DNA from: Clostridium sp031626875
GTDB taxonomy: Bacteria > Bacillota > Clostridia > Clostridiales > Clostridiaceae
Assembly: GCF_031626875.1 (NCBI RefSeq)
Contig: NZ_JANDMF010000006.1
Span: 1 to 64,000, forward strand
DNA length: 64,000 bases
Reading direction: 5' to 3'
Under the pieces are notes generated by a model that made no database searches, was not told the origin of the DNA, and worked only from the letters and a program-made list of their open reading frames with translations. This document shows, piece by piece, positions 1-8,258 of the stretch (positions within the stretch are counted from its first letter, which is position 1; every line of letters begins with the position of its first letter). Both the position numbers and the translations under genes were made by a program.

Positions 1-77
1 TTAGAAGCATGAGGAATCGTATCTTCATTACAATTAATCATGAATACATTTTTAAACTCCATCCCCTTTACTCCATG
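1..77 (-). pseudogene. UvrD-like helicase gene fragment; left copy of a 77-bp direct repeat (candidate attL)
   Basis: These 77 bases are identical to 10882-10958, inside the intact helicase gene on the same strand. They encode the segment around helicase motif V (HGVKGMEFK). Identity stops abruptly at 77/10958, after the bases ACTCCATG. Because the left edge is the window edge, the copy probably continues upstream as the displaced 3' end of the helicase gene. This is what integration of an element into the gene would leave behind. The alternative is a segmental duplication. Confidence 0.75.
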
Positions 78-220
78 TTAAATTCATAGACTATTTTTGA
101 AATGTAGATATGGTGGGATTTTTTAAGTATTCCGATTTATATTTTATTAGTTCATTCCATTCACGTACGATTATATCTAAAGTATATCCAAACTAAAACA
201 AAATTACAATTTATATGTAA

Positions 221-270
221 ACAAAAAAAGAAAGCAGTAACTAAGATTTTACTCCTAGCCACTGCCTTCT
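221..270 (-). terminator. Rho-independent terminator in a 379-bp gene-free stretch
   Basis: On the minus strand, arms at 229-243 and 256-270 pair (GCAGT..CTA against TAG..ACTGC, extended by AGAA/TTCT) and are followed by a run of T (complement of 222-228). It lies about 190 bp beyond the transposase stop codon and would end leftward transcription. The rest of 78-456 shows no gene; this stretch would be the left end of the integrated element. Confidence 0.6.
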
Positions 271-404
271 AAGGTTAACTGGTTTATATTTTTTTACATT
301 GTACTAAAACTTAACAATTTACACAATCCGTTAGCGATAGCTCCCTTTTTGAATTTTACACACCATTTTCTATATGTTATATTTTTACGATTTTAAAATT
401 TCTA

Positions 405-2190
405 AAAATGGACGCACTTTAATAAGCCTATTTGAAAGACTTTTTTAAAATTAAATTTATGCAGATTTTTTTAATTGAAATAGATGCTTACCAGTTCGGT
501 CTGCTTGAATTTTGTTATGTAACTTATTTACATTATGTGCCATAGCAAGAAGTACACTTTCAGCTAATACATTTTGCTGTCCACGACACATGAATCTTCT
601 AAACCCCATGTCTTGCTTTATCTGAGCAAAGGAGCCTTCAGCTTGTATACTTCTATTTACTCTAAGTAAACATTCTTCATCACTTATAATTCTTTCTAAA
701 TCTTCGCTTCTTTGAAGATTGAATTTTTTTGATGTTTCAAATTTTTTAGTTCTTTCTTCTAATGGTGTTTTGGAATTATTGCCCCTTATACAACTGCTTT
801 TATAACTGCAATTAGAACAATCTTCGCAAATATACACTGTTTTTTCACTTGTGTATCCTGTTTTAGATTTTCTTATTTTTACACCATCCACTTTCAGTTT
901 TTTGTTATTTTTACATATGTAATAATCTCCTTGTTCATTGTAAATCATATTTTCTATTTTACTAATATCATCTCTATATTTTCTTTTTTTTGATACCTCA
1001 TAGTTAGCTGGTTTAATAAAGGCTATTTGATTGTTTCCTTCAATAAATGAATAGTTTTGTTCACTTTCATATCCAGCATCTGCAACTATTTTTAAATATT
1101 TAAAATTTAGATTTTTTTCCATGCTTTCAAGAAAAGGTATAAGTGTTGTTGTGTCTGTTGGCTTTGCTTCAATAGTAAGCCATGTTATATATTCTGAATC
1201 TACTCCATGTTGCAAATTATAAGCTGGTTTAAGCTGTCCATTTTTCATAGCATCTTCTTTCATTCTTATAAATGTAGCATCAACATCAGTTTTTGAATAA
1301 CTGTTACGACTACCGCAAGTGTATACTTTTTTTGTATATTCCTTAAACTTTAAAAGATATTCCTCAAGAGCTTCAATTGATCGTTGTAATTGCGATTTTC
1401 TTTTTCCGCAACCATGTACAAATTCTATTTCTTCAGATTTTTTTAATGCAAAAAGCTTCTTTCTAAGCTTTTTTACATGTTTCATTTGCACAGTATTTCT
1501 ATAAGCAACCTTAATACCATAAAGTTCCTCACACTCTTTTACAAGGTCGGCTATTTTTATTAGTAGTTTTTCCATGTTTTTTGTAACAGCTTTCTTCCAA
1601 ACAAAGGTGTATTTGTTTGCACAAGCTTCAATTTTTGTACCATCAATAAAGATAGCTTCTCCAGAAATTTCACCAATAGCATAAAGAAAATTACTCATCT
1701 GAGCAAGAATACTTTCTGCACATGGAGCAAAATGTAAGGTTCTGAATCTTGCAATTGTTGCATGATCTGGAACCGTTGAATCTTCAAGTAAAAACATAAA
1801 ATTAATATCTCTACGACATGCAGTTTCAATTTTTCGCGATGAATAAAGGCTACTCATGTAAGCATAAAGCATGATTTTCAACATTTTTCTTGGCGATACT
1901 TGATTTTCCTTTATCTTGGAATAAGTCGAATATAAATCTGTTAAATCTATCTCCTCTACAAATTGACTTAGTAAACGCACAGAATCATCAGTTGGTATCA
2001 TGTAATCAATATTTAGTGGAAGTTTTAATTGATAAAACTTCTGGTTAATTGTATAATCTTTTTGTAAAATGTTTTTAGTTTGCATGAAAAATATTTTATC
2101 ATAAATCTCAGATTCATAGAATCTGGGATTTATTTTTTTGTACAAAAATGAGCTGCGCACTAATTTTTAGTGCGACAGCCCCTTACATAT
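405..2190 (-). mobile_element. IS1182-family insertion sequence (ends approximate)
   Basis: A single DDE transposase gene fills the element. The right end is probably near 2175-2185, where the minus strand reads GGGGCTGTCGCACTAA. A weakly similar GGACGCACTTTAATAAG near 410 may be the other terminal repeat, but the match is poor and no target-site duplication was recognised. An 8-bp hairpin at 2156-2174 (CGCACTAA/TTAGTGCG) and a 7-bp hairpin at 2109-2125 (CAGATTC/GAATCTG) lie between the presumed end and the transposase start. Such structures often shield a transposase from transcription entering from outside. Confidence 0.6.
457..2085 (-). CDS. IS1182-family transposase
   Basis: A DDE transposase of about 542 residues, full length for the IS1182 family. 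The N-terminal DUF772-like part runs from the LPLNIDYMIPTDDSVRLLS motif through the PDHATIARFR motif. The catalytic domain has the first Asp in FIDGTKIEACANKYTF, the second in IVADAGYESE, and the Glu in IQAEGSFAQIKQDMGFRRF. The frame can be extended to a GTG at 2160, but that start falls inside a hairpin. The ATG at 2085 (MQTKNILQKDY) matches how family members begin, although no good ribosome-binding site precedes it. It appears intact and could be active. Confidence 0.9.
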   Translation of the reverse strand: MQTKNILQKDYTINQKFYQLKLPLNIDYMIPTDDSVRLLSQFVEEIDLTDLYSTYSKIKENQVSPRKMLKIMLYAYMSSLYSSRKIETACRRDINFMFLLEDSTVPDHATIARFRTLHFAPCAESILAQMSNFLYAIGEISGEAIFIDGTKIEACANKYTFVWKKAVTKNMEKLLIKIADLVKECEELYGIKVAYRNTVQMKHVKKLRKKLFALKKSEEIEFVHGCGKRKSQLQRSIEALEEYLLKFKEYTKKVYTCGSRNSYSKTDVDATFIRMKEDAMKNGQLKPAYNLQHGVDSEYITWLTIEAKPTDTTTLIPFLESMEKNLNFKYLKIVADAGYESEQNYSFIEGNNQIAFIKPANYEVSKKRKYRDDISKIENMIYNEQGDYYICKNNKKLKVDGVKIRKSKTGYTSEKTVYICEDCSNCSYKSSCIRGNNSKTPLEERTKKFETSKKFNLQRSEDLERIISDEECLLRVNRSIQAEGSFAQIKQDMGFRRFMCRGQQNVLAESVLLAMAHNVNKLHNKIQADRTGKHLFQLKKSA

Positions 2191-2224
2191 AATTAATTAT
2201 ATTTATTTACTGCAATTTTTTGAT

Positions 2225-2253
2225 ATAAAAGACGAGATTAAAAACACCTCGCC
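2225..2253 (-). terminator. Terminator of the 5891-2287 gene series
   Basis: On the minus strand GGCGAG (complement of 2248-2253) pairs with CTCGTC (complement of 2231-2236), followed by TTTTATATC. It lies about 30 bp beyond the stop codon at 2287. It marks the probable end of the transcript that starts at the DUF262 gene. Confidence 0.6.
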
Positions 2254-2286
2254 TAAAATAATTCTTTTAATTTATTATTATCAAAA

Positions 2287-2904
2287 TTATTCGATAGTTA
2301 CCACATAAACATTTACTTTGCTATATTCAAGTCCATCAGGCACTGCTTTAGTTAACACCCCTGTATTATTAGGTTGTATGTTTTGATTATCATTATATGC
2401 TTCCGACTTTAAAAGTTTCCCTGAATCATCTAAATAGTCTAATCCAATCATTACAGAGCTTATCTTAGAATTACTAATATTCTTTACTGTAACTTGTGTT
2501 GCTTCATTTGTGTTATTGATTGTTTCAGCTTTAATTACTTTTATATACTTACTACTATTATTACTTGTCTGTTTGATATTTGCTTTATTAATAATTTTAC
2601 TATTTGCTACAGCTTCATCCACACTACTTGCATTTGATATTTCACATATATTAATATTAGCTTTCATATAAGCATTTTGTGCTTTACTTAATTCATCATT
2701 CTCTTTAAAATACCTATCAGTCACTTCTTTAGCTTTTGAATAATTCTTATTTTTTATTATTGCTTGTATCCTCTCAATTTTTGTATTTTGAGACATTCCT
2801 ACACCATAATAAAAATATCCTATTGACATTATTACAATTAAAGTTATTAGTGTTAAACTAACTATCACACATATCTTTTTATGTTTAAGTAATTTATTCT
2901 TCAT
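2287..2904 (-). CDS. Membrane-anchored protein with FxLYD-like extracellular domain, unknown function
   Basis: 205 residues. A short basic N-terminus is followed by one membrane segment (about residues 12-34), then a helical stretch (35-110) and a C-terminal beta-rich domain (about 120-205). The pattern of ETINNTNEATQVTVKNIS, then GLDYLDDSGKLL and a closing beta strand, resembles the FxLYD family of cell-surface domains. It lies 13 bp behind the two-span membrane protein and is the last gene before a terminator. Its role is unknown. It may form a membrane part of the module headed by the DUF262 nuclease, but nothing in the sequence proves this. Confidence 0.65.
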   Translation of the reverse strand: MKNKLLKHKKICVIVSLTLITLIVIMSIGYFYYGVGMSQNTKIERIQAIIKNKNYSKAKEVTDRYFKENDELSKAQNAYMKANINICEISNASSVDEAVANSKIINKANIKQTSNNSSKYIKVIKAETINNTNEATQVTVKNISNSKISSVMIGLDYLDDSGKLLKSEAYNDNQNIQPNNTGVLTKAVPDGLEYSKVNVYVVTIE

Positions 2905-2917
2905 CGACTAACACCTC

Positions 2918-3202
2918 TTATTCAACACTTTTAGATTTCTTAATGTCTTCAGAAACATTATTTTTACTTAATCCAATCGATATAGCAAGACTGGCAATTC
3001 CTAATCCATAACAGAGTTTTCCCAGCCCTTTATTCATACTTCCAATATCTTGATAATAAGCTTCTGCAACCGTTGTTCCTGATTGAGATTTTAATTGTTG
3101 CATTTTATCTCCTGTATTTCCTAAATCAATCCCTGCCACAAAAAATATAATACAAGATGCTATTCCTAAAACAATTGTTAAAATTCCCTTAGAATTACTC
3201 AT
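2918..3202 (-). CDS. Small two-span membrane protein, unknown
   Basis: 94 residues with two hydrophobic segments (about 7-25 and 62-80), separated by a polar loop containing a possible amphipathic stretch (GDKMQQLKSQSGTTVAEAYYQ). The C-terminus is charged. A good ribosome-binding site (GAGGGAG-like) precedes the ATG at 3202. It sits 55 bp after the 3258 gene and 13 bp before the FxLYD-like gene, so the two membrane proteins are almost certainly co-transcribed. Not recognised as a named family. Confidence 0.6.
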   Translation of the reverse strand: MSNSKGILTIVLGIASCIIFFVAGIDLGNTGDKMQQLKSQSGTTVAEAYYQDIGSMNKGLGKLCYGLGIASLAISIGLSKNNVSEDIKKSKSVE

Positions 3203-3257
3203 AATTCATCTCCCTCAAATTATTAACCAACTAAATTTATATCAATTATTATACCTT

Positions 3258-3596
3258 TTAAAACTCATTATATAATAGATTTGCTAATATTGAACTAGCT
3301 AAAATCAGACCATTATTGTTTATTTTATAATTTTTAATAACATTCACATATGGAAATAATAATCTATCAAGTTTCAATAAAGCCTCTTTATTTTTATCGC
3401 CAAATGTAAAAGATTCAAATTCATGTATCTCCGAATCTTTATATTTATTTAAAATATACTCTATCATGTTGCCATTAAGCACTTTATCTTCAATATCGTT
3501 ACATTTTTCCAAACATCCTCTATCTATTAATTGATTTATACCTAAACATAAGTCATAAGCCACACTTCTTATTCTTTTCTCATCACATTTATCCAT
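3258..3596 (-). CDS. Small soluble helical protein, unknown
   Basis: 112 residues, predicted to be mostly helical, with four Cys in the first 40 residues (positions near 4, 17, 28 and 32) that are not in a tidy metal-binding spacing. No signal peptide or membrane segment. It is preceded by a GGAATGA-type ribosome-binding site and lies 33 bp after the 3630 gene. Not recognised. Size and position would suit an accessory or regulatory partner of the DUF262 protein. Confidence 0.55.
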   Translation of the reverse strand: MDKCDEKRIRSVAYDLCLGINQLIDRGCLEKCNDIEDKVLNGNMIEYILNKYKDSEIHEFESFTFGDKNKEALLKLDRLLFPYVNVIKNYKINNNGLILASSILANLLYNEF

Positions 3597-3629
3597 CCAT
3601 TTTCATTCCTTTCAAAAATATGCTTCAAT

Positions 3630-4034
3630 TTAATCTTGACAGCACAAACGCATTCTAACATCAGCTATACCTTTTTCATATTTATCTAAATTATTAATAA
3701 ACTCGATTAGTTTATCTGGAGAATAATTAAAATCACAAATTTCATAACACTGGATTACTTTTCTCATTGCAATTTCATATTTTCCAAGTTCTAGTTCCAT
3801 CGATTTTATATCTTCTTGAGCCAAACGATATTTAAAGCTTTTAAAATAATTAATTATATTTTCAACATTCTGTTTTATCTTTTCAACATCGTCATTATTC
3901 TTTATGCTACCATAAAATAAATCCCCTATTTCCTTTTTATATCTAGTTGAATAAAAACTAAATTCTCTACTATACTTATATTTTTCTATTATTTCTTTTA
4001 TATCATTGTATTTATTTTCATCTACTTTACCCAT
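3630..4034 (-). CDS. Small helical protein downstream of the DUF262 nuclease, unknown
   Basis: 134 residues, highly charged and helix-rich (EKIKQNVENIINYFKSF, KSMELELGKYEIAMRK), with a Cys-Cys pair near the C-terminus. The start at 4034 follows GGTGAGAG. It lies 66 bp behind the nuclease gene and 33 bp before the next small gene. No conserved family was recognised. Linkage in the same direction with no terminator between suggests one transcript with the nuclease. Confidence 0.55.
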   Translation of the reverse strand: MGKVDENKYNDIKEIIEKYKYSREFSFYSTRYKKEIGDLFYGSIKNNDDVEKIKQNVENIINYFKSFKYRLAQEDIKSMELELGKYEIAMRKVIQCYEICDFNYSPDKLIEFINNLDKYEKGIADVRMRLCCQD

Positions 4035-4100
4035 TATCTCTCACCCCTCTCATAGATATATTTCTATAAAAAGGGTTAAATTCCTTTATATTGAACAAAC

Positions 4101-5891
4101 TCAAAAGGATTTTTCTATATATTGCATATCATTAATATCTTCAACATCAAACCATATATAGTTTATCAAGTTGGTTAGCCATATACCCCTGTTGTTTATC
4201 TCATCTTTTCCCCATTCATCAGAAGGAATATATTTAGAAACATTTAATATTCTATCAAATCTTGTTTGCCTTGTCCCCGTTGAAAGCTCCCCTGCAATAG
4301 ATGATGTTAATCTGCAACTAATTTTCTTATAAACTTCACACTTATCATTATATGATTTCTTTTTTAATGCTACATTATCACTACGAGTTAACAACGTCAT
4401 ATTTCCTATTTTCCCAATTAAATTATTATATAAACTCTCATCTTTAAACCATCTATATTGGCTACACTCAGCCCATGCCACAAAATCTCTCTTTTCAAGC
4501 ATAATATGCTCCAAATCCCATGCACTATAGTCTCCACCATCTAACGCTGTTGCAATTTTGTTTAATATATATTTAACTTTTTTCTTTTCATATGCTGTAG
4601 TAAAACTTTTATTTAATATTGTATTAACAACTGCTTCTTTGCTTTCTTCTATTAATGATTTAAGTTTTTCTTTTGCACTATTTATTTTGTTATTTTCAAT
4701 TAATCCAGCTACCTCAGTAAAGAATCTTTCAAGCTTATTGGGTTTAATTTCTCCCATAGCACTACAAAATGATATTTTTTCTAATAACTCACTTATTTCA
4801 TTAATGTCATTTTCAGATAATTTTATTGCTGATATAAGAACAATAGTTGTCTGTGTAACTCGTAGTTTTTTTATATCGGATATACTTTTATTCCCTATTC
4901 CTTTTAAAAATTCAATATATTTAGTTGCTTTTTTATCTAATTCCTTAACTAAATTTTTCATTTCATTACAATCCATTTTTAAGTTTTCAAAGTATTTTGG
5001 TATTCCACTCTTATTTACATATTTCCCTTTGCTCATTATATAGTATTTTAAAAAGTTATTTGTATTAATTTTTGTCATTAAATCTTTACTTTCAATTTTA
5101 GATGGAGTAAGTTTATTAACCATCTCTTCCCATAAGTTCATTATTTCATAACTTTCATTTGTTCCATCATCTATTTCTTTAAATATAATATTTCTTACAT
5201 GATCTGATTCATCTAATGTTTCTTTGTTTGCATTCTTTCTACGAAATGACTCATAAGGGTCTTCCTCTTTTGGCGAAGAATACATTATTACTGTTATTTG
5301 GTTCAACAACTTATACATAAACAATATTAACTCTTCTCCATCAAATTTTTTCAGATACTCTGCTATTAGTTTTTTTGCATTTATTAACTTTTCATGTGAT
5401 ACAGTTTTTATTTCACTATCTTTTATCTGCTCATTAAATAATAATTTTCGAAATATAGGTTGATCATTTTTATAAATATTTAATTTATAACTTCTTTTAT
5501 AGCAATAATTCCCAAATCTCCGACTATACATTAATTGTTCTAACATTTCTTTATAATTTTTATATCTTTCAATTTCTTCATCTATTTTACCAACATTCTG
5601 GAAAAACTCCATTTTAGATGCAATTTCACTTATTATTAAGAGCAATACCGAGCTCCTCTGCTGACCATCTATAAGCGATCTTATTGTTATCCCATATTTA
5701 TTCTTATACTCTCTTACTTCTATAGTTCCTATAGGATGTTCATTACTTTTATCTAGCTTGTCTATGTCTTCTAGAAGTTTCTTTACTAATTCTTCTGACC
5801 AAGTATACCTTCTCTGTCCTAAATGTAAATCAAAATCCCCCAAAGATAATAAATCCAATATTTTATATTTATACTTATTCTCTTGATACAT
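4101..5891 (-). CDS. GmrSD-like DUF262/DUF1524 protein (candidate modification-dependent restriction nuclease)
   Basis: 596 residues. The N-terminal DUF262 (ParB/Srx-like, GmrS-type) domain shows GQRRYTW at residues 25-31 and the signature DGQQR at 75-79. The C-terminal DUF1524 HNH region has WDLEH (458-462), IGNMTLL (about 495-501) and a following DN..KK..YNDK stretch, as in GmrD-type nucleases. Proteins with both domains are type IV restriction enzymes that act on modified phage DNA, or related defence proteins; the fusion in one chain is common. A strong ribosome-binding site (GAGGTGAT) precedes the ATG. It heads a run of five genes. The function is inferred from domains; the exact target is unknown. 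Confidence 0.8.
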   Translation of the reverse strand: MYQENKYKYKILDLLSLGDFDLHLGQRRYTWSEELVKKLLEDIDKLDKSNEHPIGTIEVREYKNKYGITIRSLIDGQQRSSVLLLIISEIASKMEFFQNVGKIDEEIERYKNYKEMLEQLMYSRRFGNYCYKRSYKLNIYKNDQPIFRKLLFNEQIKDSEIKTVSHEKLINAKKLIAEYLKKFDGEELILFMYKLLNQITVIMYSSPKEEDPYESFRRKNANKETLDESDHVRNIIFKEIDDGTNESYEIMNLWEEMVNKLTPSKIESKDLMTKINTNNFLKYYIMSKGKYVNKSGIPKYFENLKMDCNEMKNLVKELDKKATKYIEFLKGIGNKSISDIKKLRVTQTTIVLISAIKLSENDINEISELLEKISFCSAMGEIKPNKLERFFTEVAGLIENNKINSAKEKLKSLIEESKEAVVNTILNKSFTTAYEKKKVKYILNKIATALDGGDYSAWDLEHIMLEKRDFVAWAECSQYRWFKDESLYNNLIGKIGNMTLLTRSDNVALKKKSYNDKCEVYKKISCRLTSSIAGELSTGTRQTRFDRILNVSKYIPSDEWGKDEINNRGIWLTNLINYIWFDVEDINDMQYIEKSF

Positions 5892-6310
5892 ACTATCACC
5901 TCACCATTTTATCTTTTGTTTATTAGATTTCAATTAAATATTATCACATTCACTAATATTCATCAATATTTTATTCAAAAATGTCATATAGGTAAATAAA
6001 TATAACATTTTCTCGCTATATCATCAATTATATTTATTTAACTATACAATATCAAACTTTAATCTATTATATTTATTTGGTATAATTATTGGTTCAATTA
6101 GTTACAGCTACATCTTTATCATCTCTTCTTTTATACTATTTAGTTATGATAATTTCACAGATTAACACCATTTCTTAATGAATAGCTTTGTTATGCCATT
6201 TCTTTCTTATGTAATGCTACCCCTATTAATTAAATTTATTTGAGTTCCTAAAATAGCTCTAAATCATCTCCATTATTCTTTTATATTTATTTGAATTTAT
6301 CTTCTTATAT

Positions 6311-6343
6311 ACAACAAAAAAGCACAGGGTTAATTCCTATGCT
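6311..6343 (-). terminator. Orphan terminator with no gene upstream
   Basis: On the minus strand AGCATAGG pairs with CCTGTGCT (one G-T pair), followed by TTTTTTGTTG. No open frame ends just upstream on that strand. This suggests that a gene once preceding it has been lost. Confidence 0.5.
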
Positions 6344-6815
6344 AAAATATCTATTTAATTTATTTACAATCTGTAAGTGTTATTTTTACATCATCATAAT
6401 CCAGATGTTTAAAACTTTTAATATATTAAACCTTATTAATTATATTTATTTCCTAATTGTTTTAGCTTAATATCTGTCCCATACAGCCTTTATAAAGCTT
6501 CCATCGATAACTTTATCGTCTTCACTCCTAAAACCTCTCAGACAAATCAAATATTTTATAACACAAAAAATCACAATAACAACTCAAACTTAGTTATATA
6601 GCCATTCTGCATTGTGAATTTACTTATCGTATACATTATATTTATTTATCTCCCAAAAATATCCAATATCAATTTGATAGTAATCTTTTATATTTATTTC
6701 ACATAATAATTCCATAATGTAAACATCATATTGCCACAATTCTCCTATATAATAAACTCATAAAGTTAATAAAACATTATTTATCCCCCCTAAAAATAGA
6801 TAATGTACATATACA

Positions 6816-6857
6816 GAATGGCTTCTCCCCTATGAAGTCATTCTTTTATATTTATTT
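6816..6857 (+). terminator. Hairpin followed by a T-rich repeat copy
   Basis: GAATGGCTTC (6816-6825) pairs with GAAGTCATTC (6834-6843), one mismatch, and is followed on the plus strand by TTTTATATTTATTT, which includes one of the 12-bp repeats. It could stop rightward transcription toward the toxin/immunity array. No plus-strand gene feeds it. Confidence 0.4.
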
Positions 6858-6963
6858 ATGTTACAATTGCGAAACATAAAAAGGCTCACTATATAAGGGA
6901 ACCTACATAATCATTCTTACATACTTTTAATTTATTTATGAAAATAGAAGTCTATAAAACCTT

Positions 6964-7287
6964 CTATAATGCTCTACATATTTTATTAAATATTTCTTGT
7001 ACCTTATATTTATTTAAATAATCTATAGTAATATTATCTCCATTTGAATTCCAATAATAATACAAATCAAGTCTAAGCTTATTAACATTTCTTATATTAC
7101 TAGTTTCAGCTATTTTAATCTTTCTTTCACCAATTATAGTTTTTAATGTTTTACCATTATTAAAATTATAATATACTAAATTTATTACTCCTCTATTGCC
7201 AGAACGCATTAATACCATCATGTCTTTTACTGCTTCTTGTAAATGTCCTTTTTCTATATTTTCTCTAATAACATCTAGATACGTCAT
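6964..7287 (-). CDS. Small protein at the end of the immunity array, unknown
   Basis: 107 residues, starting MTYLDVIRENIEKGHLQEAVKDMMVLM; N-terminal helices and a more polar C-terminal half. No membrane segment or signal. It lies downstream of a polymorphic toxin and three immunity-like genes in the same direction, after a terminator at 7387-7410, so it may have its own promoter. One 12-bp repeat copy falls inside its C-terminal codons. A role as an orphan immunity protein is a guess from position only. Confidence 0.5.
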   Translation of the reverse strand: MTYLDVIRENIEKGHLQEAVKDMMVLMRSGNRGVINLVYYNFNNGKTLKTIIGERKIKIAETSNIRNVNKLRLDLYYYWNSNGDNITIDYLNKYKVQEIFNKICRAL

Positions 7288-7386
7288 TTAAAAACTTCCT
7301 TTTCTAGTTATATATAAAATCTTATTCTTAGATATATATTATATATTCAAATAATCTTATTTATATTTATTTGTTAGATTATTTTT

Positions 7387-7410
7387 AAAAAGAGCCTATT
7401 TCTAGACTCT
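7387..7410 (-). terminator. Terminator after the 7412 immunity-like gene
   Basis: On the minus strand AGAGTC pairs with GGCTCT (arms 7405-7410 and 7391-7396), followed by TTTTTAAAAAT. Its core (CT.GAAATAGG.TCT then TTTTT) is very similar to that of the terminator at 9407-9433, which suggests the two units share ancestry. Confidence 0.6.
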
Positions 7411-7411
7411 A

Positions 7412-7690
7412 TTATCTATACCTAAATGCTATATCTCCATCTTCATAAATTGCAGGAATTTCAATTCCTTTAGTCTCTTGGTTCTCATTAATAATAAACC
7501 AGTTATTTTCATCTAATAACTCACTATCAAATTCTTCTAAATCAAAACCATCTTCACAAACTATAGCCTTAAATAGCTCTCTATATTGTTCAAAATTATC
7601 ATACGGTTCAAACTCTCCATATACCCAACGTTGTTCCCCAGATGTTTTTATAGTTTTTCCTATTGGGGTATCTTTAAATAATATCTCCAT
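7412..7690 (-). CDS. Small acidic protein, probable immunity protein
   Basis: 92 residues and strongly acidic (EDGFDLEEFDSELLDENNWFI), with no signal or membrane segment. Small acidic cytosolic proteins placed behind a polymorphic toxin are typically its inhibitors or inherited orphan immunities. A GGAGA ribosome-binding site lies 9 nt before the ATG. It follows the CPCC-type gene by 24 bp and ends at a terminator. The family was not recognised, so the function rests on context. Confidence 0.55.
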   Translation of the reverse strand: MEILFKDTPIGKTIKTSGEQRWVYGEFEPYDNFEQYRELFKAIVCEDGFDLEEFDSELLDENNWFIINENQETKGIEIPAIYEDGDIAFRYR

Positions 7691-7714
7691 GATATTAAGT
7701 CTCCATTACTCTTT

Positions 7715-7969
7715 TTATAAGTTAATCCCAATATTTTTTAATTGCTTTTCTATATTCCATTCATCTGGTTTTAATTCTTCACTAGTCCAATTACACCCTT
7801 CTTTTATCCATTTATCTCTATATTTTTTTATACTTTTCTTAGTACAATCTTCATAGCCAAATTTGACCCCACAACAATCGCAAATATCAAACGATGGTCT
7901 ACCAGTCTCGTCTCTTGGTGCCTCTTCTAATTCATCATATCCACATACTGGGCATATATATTTATTCAT
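7715..7969 (-). CDS. CPCC-type cysteine-rich protein (toxin immunity-associated)
   Basis: 84 residues. Two zinc-knuckle-like pairs are visible: CPVCGYDELEE near the N-terminus and FDICDCCGVKFGYED in the middle. This order matches the cysteine-rich CPCC family, often found beside polymorphic toxin genes as an immunity protein. It probably binds one metal ion through the four Cys. The gene lies 13 bp after the 7983 gene and 24 bp before the next, consistent with one operon. The ribosome-binding site is weak (GGAT). Confidence 0.7.
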   Translation of the reverse strand: MNKYICPVCGYDELEEAPRDETGRPSFDICDCCGVKFGYEDCTKKSIKKYRDKWIKEGCNWTSEELKPDEWNIEKQLKNIGINL

Positions 7970-7982
7970 CTATTGTAATCCA

Positions 7983-8258
7983 CTATATTTCTAAATATGG
8001 CTTTTCAGTACTGTCTTTTAAACTTATTACTTTCTTAAGTTCTTCACCAGTTACCGGAATAAGTTTCAACATAACTTTCCCATTTACATTACTATATCCA
8101 ACATACTTGAAAGATACATGTTCATTTTTGAATACAATAGATGCTCTCTTTTCTTCTTTGATTATTGTCCAACTATCCACTTTTAAATTAACTATCAGAT
8201 AATTTTGGTCTACTATAGGAAATAATTGTTCAATTTCATATTTTTTATTTGTTTCCAA
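7983..8258 (-). CDS. Probable cognate immunity protein of the metallopeptidase toxin
   Basis: 91 residues, beta-rich, cytosolic (METNKKYEIEQLFPIVDQNY). Its start codon lies inside the end of the toxin gene (14-bp overlap), the tight translational coupling expected of a toxin and its own inhibitor. No named family was recognised. If the toxin is exported by a type VII system, this protein would protect the producer and its kin. Confidence 0.6.
   Translation of the reverse strand: METNKKYEIEQLFPIVDQNYLIVNLKVDSWTIIKEEKRASIVFKNEHVSFKYVGYSNVNGKVMLKLIPVTGEELKKVISLKDSTEKPYLEI

Larger units (their letters stand above)
5994..7372. repeat. Dispersed 12-bp repeat TTATATTTATTT in a gene-free stretch
   Basis: The stretch 5892-6963 contains no plausible gene. 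It holds exact TTATATTTATTT copies on the plus strand starting at 6028, 6067, 6281, 6440, 6636, 6688 and 6846, with further copies at 7004 (inside the next gene) and 7361. There is one inverted copy at 5994-6005 and near copies at 6230, 6355 and 6927. An isolated copy at 2197 lies beside the insertion sequence. Spacing is irregular (39 to 357 bp). By chance one would expect far less than one copy in 1.4 kb even at 80% AT. Function unknown. Confidence 0.7.

Noticed and set aside
1..77. Target-site duplication of the insertion sequence
   Set aside because: 77 bp is far too long for an IS1182-type duplication and the partner copy is 10.9 kb away, not at the other end of the insertion sequence.
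2086..2160. N-terminal extension of the transposase from the GTG at 2160
   Set aside because: The start falls within a hairpin near the end of the insertion sequence and has no ribosome-binding site; family members begin near the ATG at 2085.
4558..5043. Plus-strand open frame opposite the DUF262 gene
   Set aside because: It is the reverse image of a well-supported gene; no ribosome-binding site or family features.
5994..7372. CRISPR-like array from the 12-bp repeats
   Set aside because: Repeat too short, spacers from 39 to 357 bp, one copy inverted, one inside a gene, and no cas genes in the window.
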